Assembly: GCA_963667315.1 (NCBI GenBank)
Contig: OY763325.1
Coordinates: 3,038,001 to 3,102,000 of the forward strand
Direction of reading: 5' to 3'
DNA: 64,000 nt
From: DAINPP01 sp963667315
GTDB taxonomy: Bacteria > Thermotogota > Thermotogae > MWEM01
This document shows positions 26,310 to 34,501 of the stretch, piece after piece. A program made the position numbers and the translations under genes. The notes beneath the pieces are model-generated. The model was not told the origin of the DNA and did no database searches. It worked only from the letters and a program-made list of their open reading frames with translations. Position 1 is the first letter of the stretch, and each line of letters opens with the position of its first letter.

Positions 26310-26975
26310 ATGGGCTACAACGCAGTTGAAGAATATGAAAAGTACATGAACCAATCTATATATAAAGATGAAGGAAAAAGATTTGATAGATACGATGTGT
26401 TTTTAGAAATTGCCAAAATTTTCTTTGTTAAAAAGGCAATGTATCCGGGCTCATATCTTCATATCACCCCATCTATGATTCTTCCGGAAGTTACTTATGT
26501 GGATAATTTCAAAAAAACAGAGGTGTTTTTTGAACACAAAACAGAAATTCTGGAATATATTGAGAAGCAGAAAATCTATGAGGAAGAAACGATTATAGAT
26601 TTTATATTACATGATTACTGGAATGATTTACCGGTCGCTGAAGGATATTATGACTTGTTAATTTCCCAGTATGCCGGATTTGTTTCTCAAGCTTGTAAAA
26701 AATACTTGAGAAAAGGTGGGATTCTTTTAGTCAATGATAGCCACGGAGATGCTACATTGAGTAAATTAGACAGTGACTTTGATTTTATTGGTATCTTGGA
26801 CTATCGTAATGGTAAGTATAAGTTCTCAAACGAAGACCTGGCTCAATACTTTTCTTTTAAACGAGATAGACCGATAGACAGTGATCAAGTGAAAAAGACA
26901 ATGAAAGGACCAAAATATAAAAGCACGGCTGAATACTACCTGTTTGAAAAGAGGACAGGGCGATTCGTAAAATGA
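26310..26975 (+). CDS. Uncharacterised protein with methyltransferase-like C-terminus
   Basis: 221 residues, cytosolic. The C-terminal half has an ISQYAGFVSQACKKYLRKGG segment followed by ILLVNDSHGDATL. This resembles a late strand-helix-strand of class I SAM-dependent methyltransferases, but a clear SAM-binding GxGxG is missing. Family not known to me. Single gene between a divergent kinase and a GNAT gene. Confidence 0.6.
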   Translation: MGYNAVEEYEKYMNQSIYKDEGKRFDRYDVFLEIAKIFFVKKAMYPGSYLHITPSMILPEVTYVDNFKKTEVFFEHKTEILEYIEKQKIYEEETIIDFILHDYWNDLPVAEGYYDLLISQYAGFVSQACKKYLRKGGILLVNDSHGDATLSKLDSDFDFIGILDYRNGKYKFSNEDLAQYFSFKRDRPIDSDQVKKTMKGPKYKSTAEYYLFEKRTGRFVK

Positions 26976-27089
26976 ATTCTGGATCATTTCTATGAATGAA
27001 TATTCATCGATTATTTTTTGCTGAAAATGAAAAGAACTCTATTGGACTTATTAAAACAGACACTTGCTCTTTTGATGATGGAGGTTAAA

Positions 27090-27866
27090 ATGTCAGATAA
27101 AATACTAAATACTGAGCTCGAATATTTGAAGAGATACGCGAATTATGTAACAGAAGAGAAGCTTGTCAGGTTTCGCGACCCCAAACTTCCCGGCATGTAT
27201 TCGCACAATTGCACTGTATTGACGAAAGAAGTTTCTGTAGATGAACTTAAAACAATTGTTGAAAATGAAATGGCTATTCGAAAAGAGGAGAAGCAGCCTT
27301 TCCTGAAGATTCAATTTGACTATGAAATGTCAGAAGAACTCATCAAACAGCTTGACTATGAATTTGAAGTTGAAACGTTTGATTACTACGGAATAGATCC
27401 GATGGATTATACAAAACTCAAAGGGAGAGCGGCTAAAATCGTTAAAGCATTAGATCAACAAACGGTTAAAGATGGTGTCATTGTAGATATAGACGCCAAC
27501 ACACATCATATGGGATTGGACTTTGCTATTCGACGTATACTTAGAAAAAAAGTGGCGTATGAAGATAAGGCCAGTCATTTGGATTTATACGTCGTTTATG
27601 AAGACGATAGACCCATAGGAAACTGCGAGTATTTTCTTAATCATGATGTTGTAAAGATAGAGGATTTTGACATTCTTGAATCCCATCAAAGAAAAGGGTA
27701 CGGGACCGCCGTCCTGAAGAGGCTGCTTCAACAGGCAGCAGATGATGGCATAGCCTTTGCTTACTTAATAACAGAAAGTGCTGATACGGCAAAAGAATTT
27801 TATATGAAGTGCGGGATGAAGAAAGTTGGCATCAGGACCGAATTGAATTTTAATTTGAAGCCATAA
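27090..27866 (+). CDS. GNAT acetyltransferase, two-domain type
   Basis: 258 residues. A divergent N-terminal half precedes a C-terminal GNAT domain whose acetyl-CoA loop is ESHQRKGYGTAVLKRLL, followed by YLITESADTAKEFYMKCGMKK. The start at 27090 is chosen because GGAGG lies 5 nt upstream; the longer frame from 27018 has no ribosome site. Substrate unknown. Confidence 0.82.
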   Translation: MSDKILNTELEYLKRYANYVTEEKLVRFRDPKLPGMYSHNCTVLTKEVSVDELKTIVENEMAIRKEEKQPFLKIQFDYEMSEELIKQLDYEFEVETFDYYGIDPMDYTKLKGRAAKIVKALDQQTVKDGVIVDIDANTHHMGLDFAIRRILRKKVAYEDKASHLDLYVVYEDDRPIGNCEYFLNHDVVKIEDFDILESHQRKGYGTAVLKRLLQQAADDGIAFAYLITESADTAKEFYMKCGMKKVGIRTELNFNLKP

Positions 27867-27915
27867 AGGCAGATTTGTCAACCTCTCCGTCCCCTCTGTT
27901 CATGATAAAGGTGTT

Positions 27916-28554
27916 TCAGTTTTCATCGCCGGATGGCAAAGTCTGCATGAGGGCAAAATAATGTTCAGGTTCCCCGGTATTAAAATAGGCATACCAGGCT
28001 TCCTGGGTGTTTGGTTGAAAAACGCCCAAACGTTCAATAATTTGTTTTGTCCACAACAAAGCCCCGGTTGATCCGGCGGTAATCAAGTTGTTATCCGCTA
28101 CGGATGGTTTGTCTACATAAAAACTCTGCCCCTTATAACTGGGCGCAACCATTTCAAGAAATCCCGGACCATTGCTGGTATGCTGCCTGTTATCCAACAG
28201 ACCGACGTTGGCAAGTGCAGCGGTTGCCCCGCAGATTGCGCATACGGTAGCACCTGAAGCGAGAAATTCACCTGCCTTTTCGATGATGGCCACATGCTTT
28301 GAATCGTTCCATTGATCGGCTCCGGGTAACAACAGCACGCTTGTTTCGCTCACAACCATATCTTCAATCAAACAATCGGGTACAATTGCCATCCCGCCCA
28401 TCGTATGAATCGTTTCTTTAGAAGTGCTAACCGTTTTCAGCGAGACACGCTGCGCACCCTTTTTGAAAAATCTTCCTGAATTCAGCTCAGCCGTAACATA
28501 CCCCAGTTCCCAGTCCGCCAGAGTATCAAGAACATAAATGTAGATTGTAAACAT
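27916..28554 (-). CDS. DJ-1/PfpI family protein
   Basis: 212 residues of the DJ-1/ThiJ/PfpI class I glutamine-amidotransferase-like fold. The nucleophile elbow is VCAICGATAAL (Cys near 108), preceded by the conserved LLLPGADQW loop. Possible roles are glyoxalase/deglycase, chaperone or redox stress functions. It lies divergently from a WYL regulator that probably controls it. Ribosome site GGAGGGG. Confidence 0.87.
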   Translation of the reverse strand: MFTIYIYVLDTLADWELGYVTAELNSGRFFKKGAQRVSLKTVSTSKETIHTMGGMAIVPDCLIEDMVVSETSVLLLPGADQWNDSKHVAIIEKAGEFLASGATVCAICGATAALANVGLLDNRQHTSNGPGFLEMVAPSYKGQSFYVDKPSVADNNLITAGSTGALLWTKQIIERLGVFQPNTQEAWYAYFNTGEPEHYFALMQTLPSGDEN

Positions 28555-28613
28555 AAAACCCCTCCATTTTCATTGTATTTTTATTCGTTATCTCTGCTTT
28601 ATTGTACAAGACA

Positions 28614-28646
28614 ATTGTTGACAACAGTATGGCAACAATCTATAAT
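28614..28646 (+). promoter_or_regulatory. Promoter and inverted repeat upstream of the WYL regulator
   Basis: TTGACA (28618-28623), 17 bp, TATAAT (28641-28646). Arms ATTGTTG (28614-28620) and CAACAAT (28633-28639) bracket the spacer and may be the operator of the divergent pair. Confidence 0.68.
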
Positions 28647-28685
28647 GATAAAAAGAAACTCTGAAGAATTGAAAGGCGGGAGGAG

Positions 28686-29618
28686 ATGAAAATTGAAAGA
28701 CTTGTCAGTATTATCATGATACTCCTTGAAAAAGATCGGGTGAGCGCACAGGATTTAGCGGGCATGTTTGAAGTTTCACCGCGCACCATCTACCGTGACA
28801 TAGACACCATCAACATGGCGGGTATTCCCGTCTGTTCAACGCCGGGAGTCGGCGGAGGGGTTGAAATCATGCGGGAATACAAAGTGGATAAAAAGGTCTT
28901 TTCGACGGCAGACCTTTCCGCTATTCTGATCGGGCTTTCCAACCTTTCTACTATGATACGGGGGGATGAACTGGTAAACGCCCTCGCAAAAGTCAGGAGC
29001 TTTATCCCGGCCGACAAAGCAACAGACATTGAATTAAAAACCAATCAGATTCACATCGATTTAAGTCCGTGGATGAGCAACCGAAACGTACAACCCTATT
29101 TGGAGACGATCAAAACTGCCTTGGGAGAACACAAGCTGCTTGCGTTTGACTATGCAGATCGCCATGGCAACAAAACGGCACGAACGGCTGAGCCCTATCA
29201 GCTCGTATTGAAAAACAGCGCTTGGTATTGGCAGGGGTATTGCCTGAAAAGAAAAGATTTTCGCCTGTTCAAGCTATCCCGCATATCCAACCTGCAAATA
29301 AAACCCGAATCTTTTACACCGCGGGAGTATCCAAAACCGCAACTGGATTTTACGGAAATTCTGGAAACCCTGCAAACAAAGATCAAGATCCGCATTCATA
29401 AATCGGTCATGGACAGAGCGCTTGAATTCTGTGATACTGAAGATTTTTCGCCCGACGGCAACGAGCATTACATCGTTTTGTTCCCTTTCATAGAGAACGA
29501 TTACTATTACAATATTCTTTTCGGTTTTGGGGATAAATGTGAGTGTTTAGAGCCGCTGCATATCCGAACGGAAATGCAGCGAAGAATACGGGGGCTGGCT
29601 GCCTTATACGAGAAATAA
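28686..29618 (+). CDS. HTH-WYL transcriptional regulator (YafY type)
   Basis: 310 residues. The N-terminal HTH_11 winged helix (RVSAQDLAGMFEVSPRTIYR, DIDTINMAGIP) is followed by a WYL sensor domain (AEPYQLVLKNSAWYWQGYC) and a C-terminal WCX extension. WYL domains bind small molecules or nucleic acids. Divergent from the DJ-1 gene, a common pairing that implies local control. Confidence 0.92.
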   Translation: MKIERLVSIIMILLEKDRVSAQDLAGMFEVSPRTIYRDIDTINMAGIPVCSTPGVGGGVEIMREYKVDKKVFSTADLSAILIGLSNLSTMIRGDELVNALAKVRSFIPADKATDIELKTNQIHIDLSPWMSNRNVQPYLETIKTALGEHKLLAFDYADRHGNKTARTAEPYQLVLKNSAWYWQGYCLKRKDFRLFKLSRISNLQIKPESFTPREYPKPQLDFTEILETLQTKIKIRIHKSVMDRALEFCDTEDFSPDGNEHYIVLFPFIENDYYYNILFGFGDKCECLEPLHIRTEMQRRIRGLAALYEK

Positions 29619-29814
29619 AACAAGGCGTTTATTTTCGATTAATTTGTTTGTGTTTGAGTGATATAATAAGTCCTATGTTAAAAAGATCTAGATTTCCACT
29701 CTCTCTTTATTCCATTTCACAGCATTCATTTGCTGTGCTGACAAAGAACAATGCGATTTGTCCCCTGCACCAACCCCTTCGCTTTCCAGGCTATTCGATT
29801 CACGTCTATTGAAA

Positions 29815-30705
29815 CTAATGGCGAATAGCCTTCAGATATTTTTTCGGAATCGTAAACCTTGCCGTTTTTAAAGGATCAACAACCTGACTCACCTGCAAAT
29901 CGCCGACGGCGCTTAACAGCATGGCCAGTTCCTCACCTTTTAACACTGATTGTTCGTTTAAATAGTCATACATATCTCTTGTCGCCTGCAATCCGGCCTC
30001 TTCCAGATTTTCCCCGGAGGCAATACAGGAGATGATTTCATCCGTTTCGATCATGGGATTGTTCAACGTCAACCCTTTGAGGACTTCAAAATGCAGCGTT
30101 AAATCGGCATCAATTTCTATCCCTGTGACGCCCACCTCTCCATCACCCATGGCTGCGTGAACATCTCCCGTCCCAAACAACGCCCCGTCTGCAAAAACGG
30201 GCAGCAGCACCGATGTGCCCTCCGTGATCAGTTTCGTGTCCATGTTGCCGCCGTGGCTGCCGGGTGTTCCGCAATTAACCCCTTCGCCTTCAGGAGCCAC
30301 ACCGATGACACCGATCATCTTATTCAAAGGGATTTTAATCTGTTCATTAAAATGAGCAACAGACCCTTCTATTGGGATCAGCTTTTTGCACATGCCCTGG
30401 AAATAAGACCCGAATACGCCCAGGTCTTTACCCGTTGCCATGACGCCGAGTGATCCGACATCAATCCGTTCAACGGTTACCTTCAGGACATCCCCTGGTT
30501 TGGCCTCATCGATATAAATCGGACCGGTAGCCGGGTTGACCAGCTCCCAGTTAATGGCTTCCAATTGATCCTCTTCCTTGCGAATCTGGTTTGAAAAGCA
30601 GTCCATCGTCTTGATTTTAACGTGATCACCGCTTTTTATTCGTAATACAGGTTTATTAGCTTTTGAAAATGTGAAAAAGTGTTTTTCATCTGATAGTGTT
30701 AACAT
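29815..30705 (-). CDS. Acetamidase/formamidase family protein
   Basis: 296-residue amidohydrolase of the FmdA/AmdA family. Recognisable segments: NPATGPIYIDEAKPGDVLKV, GVAPEGEGVNCGTPGSHGGN (metal/active-site loop) and FGTGDVHAAMGDGEVGVTGIE. It hydrolyses short-chain amides to acid and ammonia. The ATG at 30705 is chosen because GAGGTGATG precedes it; the frame extends to 30762 without a ribosome site. The gene faces the WYL regulator tail to tail. Confidence 0.9.
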   Translation of the reverse strand: MLTLSDEKHFFTFSKANKPVLRIKSGDHVKIKTMDCFSNQIRKEEDQLEAINWELVNPATGPIYIDEAKPGDVLKVTVERIDVGSLGVMATGKDLGVFGSYFQGMCKKLIPIEGSVAHFNEQIKIPLNKMIGVIGVAPEGEGVNCGTPGSHGGNMDTKLITEGTSVLLPVFADGALFGTGDVHAAMGDGEVGVTGIEIDADLTLHFEVLKGLTLNNPMIETDEIISCIASGENLEEAGLQATRDMYDYLNEQSVLKGEELAMLLSAVGDLQVSQVVDPLKTARFTIPKKYLKAIRH

Positions 30706-30825
30706 ATCATCACCTCTTAATATTCTATCATATGTCTTCTGTTGACTGTGGGGGGGGGTCAAGCTGAATTTCTGTCTCCAGAATCTCTGTCCCCGTGGCT
30801 TGGTTTATATGTCTTTTTGAGTTTT

Positions 30826-31317
30826 CTATACAACCAACTTCATATCATGCCATTGGGCTCCCCCATGAGTTGAATCGGATATGCCTTCATTGGCATAACC
30901 AAAGCTCTCATAAAAAGAAACCAAATGTGATTTACAGGTCAAAAGCACTGCCGCTTTTCCCTCTGCCTTTGCAAAATCAATAAAGTGCTTCATCAATTTT
31001 CCTGCATAGCCTCGTCCCCGATAATCCGGCAACACATCCAGACCATAAACCATCAAATGCCTGCCATTATCATCATGCCACTTCATGGACTCAAAAAACT
31101 TATCTTCAATCACAGGCGAATCACTGCAGGCACCGTTGATAAACCCGATGGCTTTCCCATCAATTTCCGCGATAAAAAATCCCTTAGGATATGCGCCCAG
31201 ACGATCATCCATGGATTCTCTTGTTGCCGCTTCCGCTGCGGGGAAACACTCCGCCTCAATCGCCGTTACCGTATCCAAATCTGCCGGACATGCATTCCGT
31301 ATTTTCAATTCACTCAT
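30826..31317 (-). CDS. GNAT family acetyltransferase
   Basis: 163 residues. The acetyl-CoA motif is LDVLPDYRGRGYAGKLMKHF, followed by VLLTCKSHLVSFYESFGYANEG. The layout is of the arylalkylamine N-acetyltransferase-like branch. The start at 31317 is preceded by GAGGTGAGGAAA. Substrate unknown. Confidence 0.85.
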   Translation of the reverse strand: MSELKIRNACPADLDTVTAIEAECFPAAEAATRESMDDRLGAYPKGFFIAEIDGKAIGFINGACSDSPVIEDKFFESMKWHDDNGRHLMVYGLDVLPDYRGRGYAGKLMKHFIDFAKAEGKAAVLLTCKSHLVSFYESFGYANEGISDSTHGGAQWHDMKLVV

Positions 31318-31379
31318 TTTCCTCACCTCTTTCTTCATAGCAGTATATCAAAAAAGAAATCCTTTCATAAAAAGACTTT

Positions 31380-31620
31380 CTTTCAATAAACTTACACCCA
31401 AATATATAACAGATGAATCTGGAAAGAAAATATCAGTGATCTTATCCATTGAAGAATACCAGGAAGTTCTTGGGAGTTTTGAAGTTTTTTAACTTTTACA
31501 GAAAAAGAGAATGAAGAAACTATTCCACACGAGGGCGTTGTTGAGGCATTTAAGAAAAGTGGATTATTGTAAGGTTAAAATTAATTGGGAGACATCCCGA
31601 AATCAAAATGTAGATTGAAA
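31380..31620 (+). pseudogene. Decayed antitoxin-toxin (relBE-type) relic
   Basis: Reads TPKYITDESGKKISVILSIE, then EEYQEVLGSFEVF and a stop. After one frame change it continues FTEKENEETIPHEGVVEAFK and KSGLL with an antitoxin stop, overlapped by a toxin-like start (MDYCKVKINW) that dies after 19 codons. The peptide matches the antitoxin at 44440-44778 nearly residue for residue. The start codon is lost and there is one net deletion in the middle, so it is non-functional. Confidence 0.82.
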
Positions 31621-31640
31621 TATATAAGTAATTTTAAAAT

Positions 31641-31680
31641 AATCAAAAAGTCCAAAAGTGACCAACAGAACTGACCCGTG
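31641..31680 (+). repeat. Dispersed repeat, copy 1
   Basis: About 40 bp (AATCAAAAAGTCCAAAAGTG and on) that matches 33960-33999 at roughly three of every four positions. Both copies lie just 3' of a toxin-antitoxin locus. Confidence 0.55.
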
Positions 31681-31695
31681 TTTATTAAGCAAGCG

Positions 31696-32649
31696 CTATT
31701 TATTATCTCCAGGCCATCCTTTTAAATAGGGTTTTGTCGTTTCCTGATAGTAACGTTTTCCGTATTCTCCCTGTTCTTCCCACGCCTTCATGATCTCTTC
31801 CGGAATTTCCGGAATCCAGAAAGATAGCTTTTCACAATCCACATGGGTTGTAGCCTTTTGAAGTTCTATCTCAGAAACCAGTATTCCAGCACCCTCTTCA
31901 GCACGTAAACGACATTTGGTTCTACCCGATTCATCCACTATTTTGGTTTCTCCCAAATACTGTCTTCTCTTCAATTCTTTTTCTTCCGGTGGTCTGTAGC
32001 CGTCAAAAGTTCCCGCATGTGAGGCATGAATCACAGGGACACCCAGCATCTTGCTTAAGTTTATCGGGGCTTGCCGTAAGTTGTTCATGTTCTTTAGGTC
32101 CAGCGGACGCTGTTCTTGATCGACGGGTGTTCCCCACCAACATGAAGCAGCCAGGATAAAATCCACCTTATCCATCAGCCGTTTGATCGTCTGTGCCCGG
32201 ATCATTTCCCAGCAAAGTACTATGCCTATATTACCTATTGGCGTATTGATAACGCCATCATCATCCCCACCTGTATAATAACAATTTTCCCACATGGTAG
32301 GAAGATCTTTCCGATGCGTATACTTCTCTCCATCAGGAAATACCAAATAAAAGGTATTATATACATCGTTTCCATCATACTGAAGAAAAGATCCTCCGAT
32401 TACTCCATTGTATTCTCGGGACAATTCCGAAAGAAACTTTAAGGGTTTATCTCCTGAAGCTGCTATGGACTCCAGCATCTTTGGGTGATAGGCAACCGCT
32501 GTATTAAACATTTCCGGTAAAAGTACAAGTTCGGCTCCCCGTGTAAAAGCATCTTTTATCAATTGTGAGGCATGAATATAGTTCTTTTCTGGTTCAGCAA
32601 GTTCTGCAGCCATTTGCACTGCAGCAACCTTTATTCTTTTCGGTATCAT
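31696..32649 (-). CDS. Carbon-nitrogen hydrolase (nitrilase superfamily)
   Basis: 317-residue amidase/nitrilase-fold enzyme. The Glu-Lys-Cys triad is present: LLPEMFN, HRKDLPT and IVLCWEMIR. No membrane segment, so it is a cytosolic hydrolase of an amide, nitrile or carbamoyl compound. Start at 32649 by the AGAGG site; the frame extends to 32682. It may share a pathway with the nearby acetamidase, but there is no operon link. Confidence 0.88.
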   Translation of the reverse strand: MIPKRIKVAAVQMAAELAEPEKNYIHASQLIKDAFTRGAELVLLPEMFNTAVAYHPKMLESIAASGDKPLKFLSELSREYNGVIGGSFLQYDGNDVYNTFYLVFPDGEKYTHRKDLPTMWENCYYTGGDDDGVINTPIGNIGIVLCWEMIRAQTIKRLMDKVDFILAASCWWGTPVDQEQRPLDLKNMNNLRQAPINLSKMLGVPVIHASHAGTFDGYRPPEEKELKRRQYLGETKIVDESGRTKCRLRAEEGAGILVSEIELQKATTHVDCEKLSFWIPEIPEEIMKAWEEQGEYGKRYYQETTKPYLKGWPGDNK

Positions 32650-32837
32650 AAAAACCTCTTTTCTGCAATGTTCTACACACATAAAATCATGAGTTTACCT
32701 CGTGGATTCTTTCTCTTTCTTCGAAAAAGCCTGGTTTTTCAGCAGTCCTTAATTATATCACCGTAGTAAATCAACAGCCAATCCGGTTGAATATGGCATT
32801 TTTTCACCTCATTTAAAACTAATGCTATATTCTATTA

Positions 32838-32997
32838 TATACTTGAATTTGTGTGAAAGGTATTTTTTTATAGCGATATCCTGGATACAATAGCATTTTG
32901 ATATAATCAATTCAAAAGACGCTACCATACATTGCAAACAGGAGGTCACTTGCCCTATGTCAGAAATATTTGAACTCGCTATAGACAAAATCCAGCC
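32838..32997 (+). repeat. Duplicated promoter and 5' end of the ParB-like gene (complete copy)
   Basis: About 160 bp including the extended -10 TGATATAAT, the ribosome site and the first 14 codons, closely similar to 46368-46530. The copies share TTGATATAATCA and ATGTCAGAAATATTTGAAC exactly. Confidence 0.8.
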
Positions 32998-33367
32998 TTC
33001 ACAATTATACATATCAAAAGAGAAGATGTCGGTTATCCAACAATGGCTGCTTTCCGTTGAGCATGACTATGAGCCCATTCCGATAAAATCTCTAAACGGT
33101 AATATCATCTACACGGATGGACATACCAGAGCTTTTGTATTACATCAATTAGGGGCGAAAAAGATCAGAGTGTATTGGGATCCGGATGAACTGGACTGGG
33201 AAGCCTATCAAATCTGTGTGGATTGGTGTGTGACTGAAAACATTTATGACATCTCACATCTGAAAAACAGATTGCTGCAAAGGGATCAATACGAGCGATT
33301 GTGGCATGATCGTTGTAGAGAGATGCAGGAACAGCTTAATCAAAGGGGACTCCGCCATTTAAAATAA
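32957..33367 (+). CDS. ParB/Srx-like domain protein
   Basis: 136 residues. The N-terminal half (DKIQPSQLYISKEKM, then PIPIKSLNGNIIYTDGHTRA, FVLHQLGAKKIRVYWD) has the ParB N-terminal/sulfiredoxin-like fold pattern with the catalytic-type DGHTR box. Such domains can bind CTP or transfer phosphate; the role here is unknown. The last nine residues run antisense over the 3' end of a dinJ-like relic, so this C-terminus may be a junction product. A truncated copy with the same promoter lies at 46.4 kb. Confidence 0.75.
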   Translation: MSEIFELAIDKIQPSQLYISKEKMSVIQQWLLSVEHDYEPIPIKSLNGNIIYTDGHTRAFVLHQLGAKKIRVYWDPDELDWEAYQICVDWCVTENIYDISHLKNRLLQRDQYERLWHDRCREMQEQLNQRGLRHLK

Positions 33368-33499
33368 TCTGATGTAAGAATATATTTATAGCTTCTTTAG
33401 TCGTCATTCCCAGGTTTTTAAAGTTTCAGCCACTTCTTTTCTCAGTTCTGAATCAATGTACTGCTGAACTATTGGATTTTCCAACACCTCCGTTCCCAT
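33336..33499 (-). pseudogene. Relic of a DinJ/RelB-family antitoxin
   Basis: Minus-strand reading gives VQQYIDSELRKEVAETLK. One missing base in an A-run then shifts the frame to NLGMTTKEAINIFLHQIILN followed by GGVPFD and stop. This is the ribbon-helix-helix DinJ pattern (SELKKEA...LGLTTSEAINIFLKQ...GGIPF). No toxin follows. Its 3' end overlaps the ParB-like gene on the other strand. Confidence 0.78.
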
Positions 33500-33507
33500 G
33501 GATACTA

Positions 33508-33744
33508 ATGAAAATACTTTGTGGAAATAAAGATAAAAGTATAGAGTTTGATGAACTGCGTAAAATATTAACCGAATTTGGTTTTAGCGAAACAATCAAA
33601 GGAAGCCATCATATTTTTTACAAAAAAGATATTGATGAAATTATTAATATTCAACCGAATGGTTCAAAAGCAAAGTCTTATCAACTCAAACAGGTAAGGC
33701 ATATTATCCTGAAATATAAGCTGGGAGGTAAAATAGATGTATAA
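33508..33744 (+). CDS. hicA: HicA-type toxin (mRNA interferase)
   Basis: 78 residues with the double-stranded-RNA-binding-like HicA fold: FDELRKILTEFGFSETIKGS, then HHIFYKK containing the catalytic His, and SYQLKQVRHIILKY. It cleaves mRNA when not bound by HicB. The ATG at 33508 is preferred; an upstream in-frame ATG at 33472 lies within the dinJ relic. No clear ribosome site is seen. Overlaps hicB by 8 nt. Confidence 0.88.
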   Translation: MKILCGNKDKSIEFDELRKILTEFGFSETIKGSHHIFYKKDIDEIINIQPNGSKAKSYQLKQVRHIILKYKLGGKIDV

Positions 33745-33946
33745 ATACGAAATAATAATTTATTGGAGCGAAGATGATGGTGCATATATCTCAGAAGTTC
33801 CTGAACTTCCAGGATGTCAAGCAGACTGTTCTTCATATCAGGAAGTACTGAGCAACACGGAAAGCGTAATTACTGAATGGATTGAAACAGCTAAATTAAT
33901 TGGAAGAGATATCCCAGAACCAAAAGGAAGATTGAAATACGCATAG
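33737..33946 (+). CDS. hicB: HicB-type antitoxin
   Basis: 69 residues. The partial RNase-H-like HicB fold reads YKYEIIIYWSEDDGAYISEV, then PELPGCQADCSSYQEVL and WIETAKLIGRDIPEPKGR. There is no added DNA-binding domain, so this is the short form. Ribosome site GGGAGG inside hicA. Its intact reading frame and overlap with hicA indicate a live toxin-antitoxin pair among decayed ones. Confidence 0.9.
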   Translation: MYKYEIIIYWSEDDGAYISEVPELPGCQADCSSYQEVLSNTESVITEWIETAKLIGRDIPEPKGRLKYA

Positions 33947-34501
33947 AAAATTTTGGATAAATCAAAAAGCACAAAACTGACCAATAGAACCGTCCCTCTC
34001 TACTCCTAGTGCAAATACCTCCCAATAGCTCCTGTTTTCACAGTATTTCAACACATTTCAAAAATCATTCATTTTCAAATTCCCTATAATCCCACAAATA
34101 TATTGAAATCGTCGTCCTTTTTGATCATATGATCACTGTTTTATCGTTTTTTAGCCATGAAACATCATACGCCTTTTCTTATTTTGTGCGGTTTCTCACC
34201 TGCTTTGTTACTTTAACTAACCTCTCATGTATACCAGGGTCTTAATCTGTTTCTTAAGCCCTCTAATTCCTTCGTCCAGTATTTCAGTAACGGTGAGCTC
34301 TTGTTTTCTGTGGTTCAGAGTCGTTTTCTTCGCTCTAATTGTGTTCACGTCCTACACTTTTTTTGTGCTTCTCTCAGAAATCCGATTTCAGCGTTTGACG
34401 TTTTCTGAGGTTCTTCTCATTGTCAATTGAAATAATGGTGTTCATTACAGTGGTACAGAGTCCAGCTCCTTCGGGACGGTTCAAACTACCATTTGTACTA
34501 C
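33947..34501 (-). other. Long non-coding flank downstream of the IS110-type transposase
   Basis: 555 nt without a gene. It contains a copy of the dispersed repeat (33960-33999) and the inverted pair GAACCGTCCC (33987-33996) / GGGACGGTTC (34473-34482). In IS1111-group elements the non-coding end 3' of the transposase carries the bridge RNA, so part of this stretch is a candidate. I could not place the element boundary. Confidence 0.45.
33960..33999 (+). repeat. Dispersed repeat, copy 2
   Basis: AATCAAAAAGCACAAAACTG and on, matching 31641-31680. Located 14 nt after the hicB stop. Confidence 0.55.

Noticed and set aside
27018..27089. 24-residue N-terminal extension of the GNAT at 27090
   Set aside because: There is no ribosome site before 27018, whereas GGAGG precedes 27090 at good spacing.
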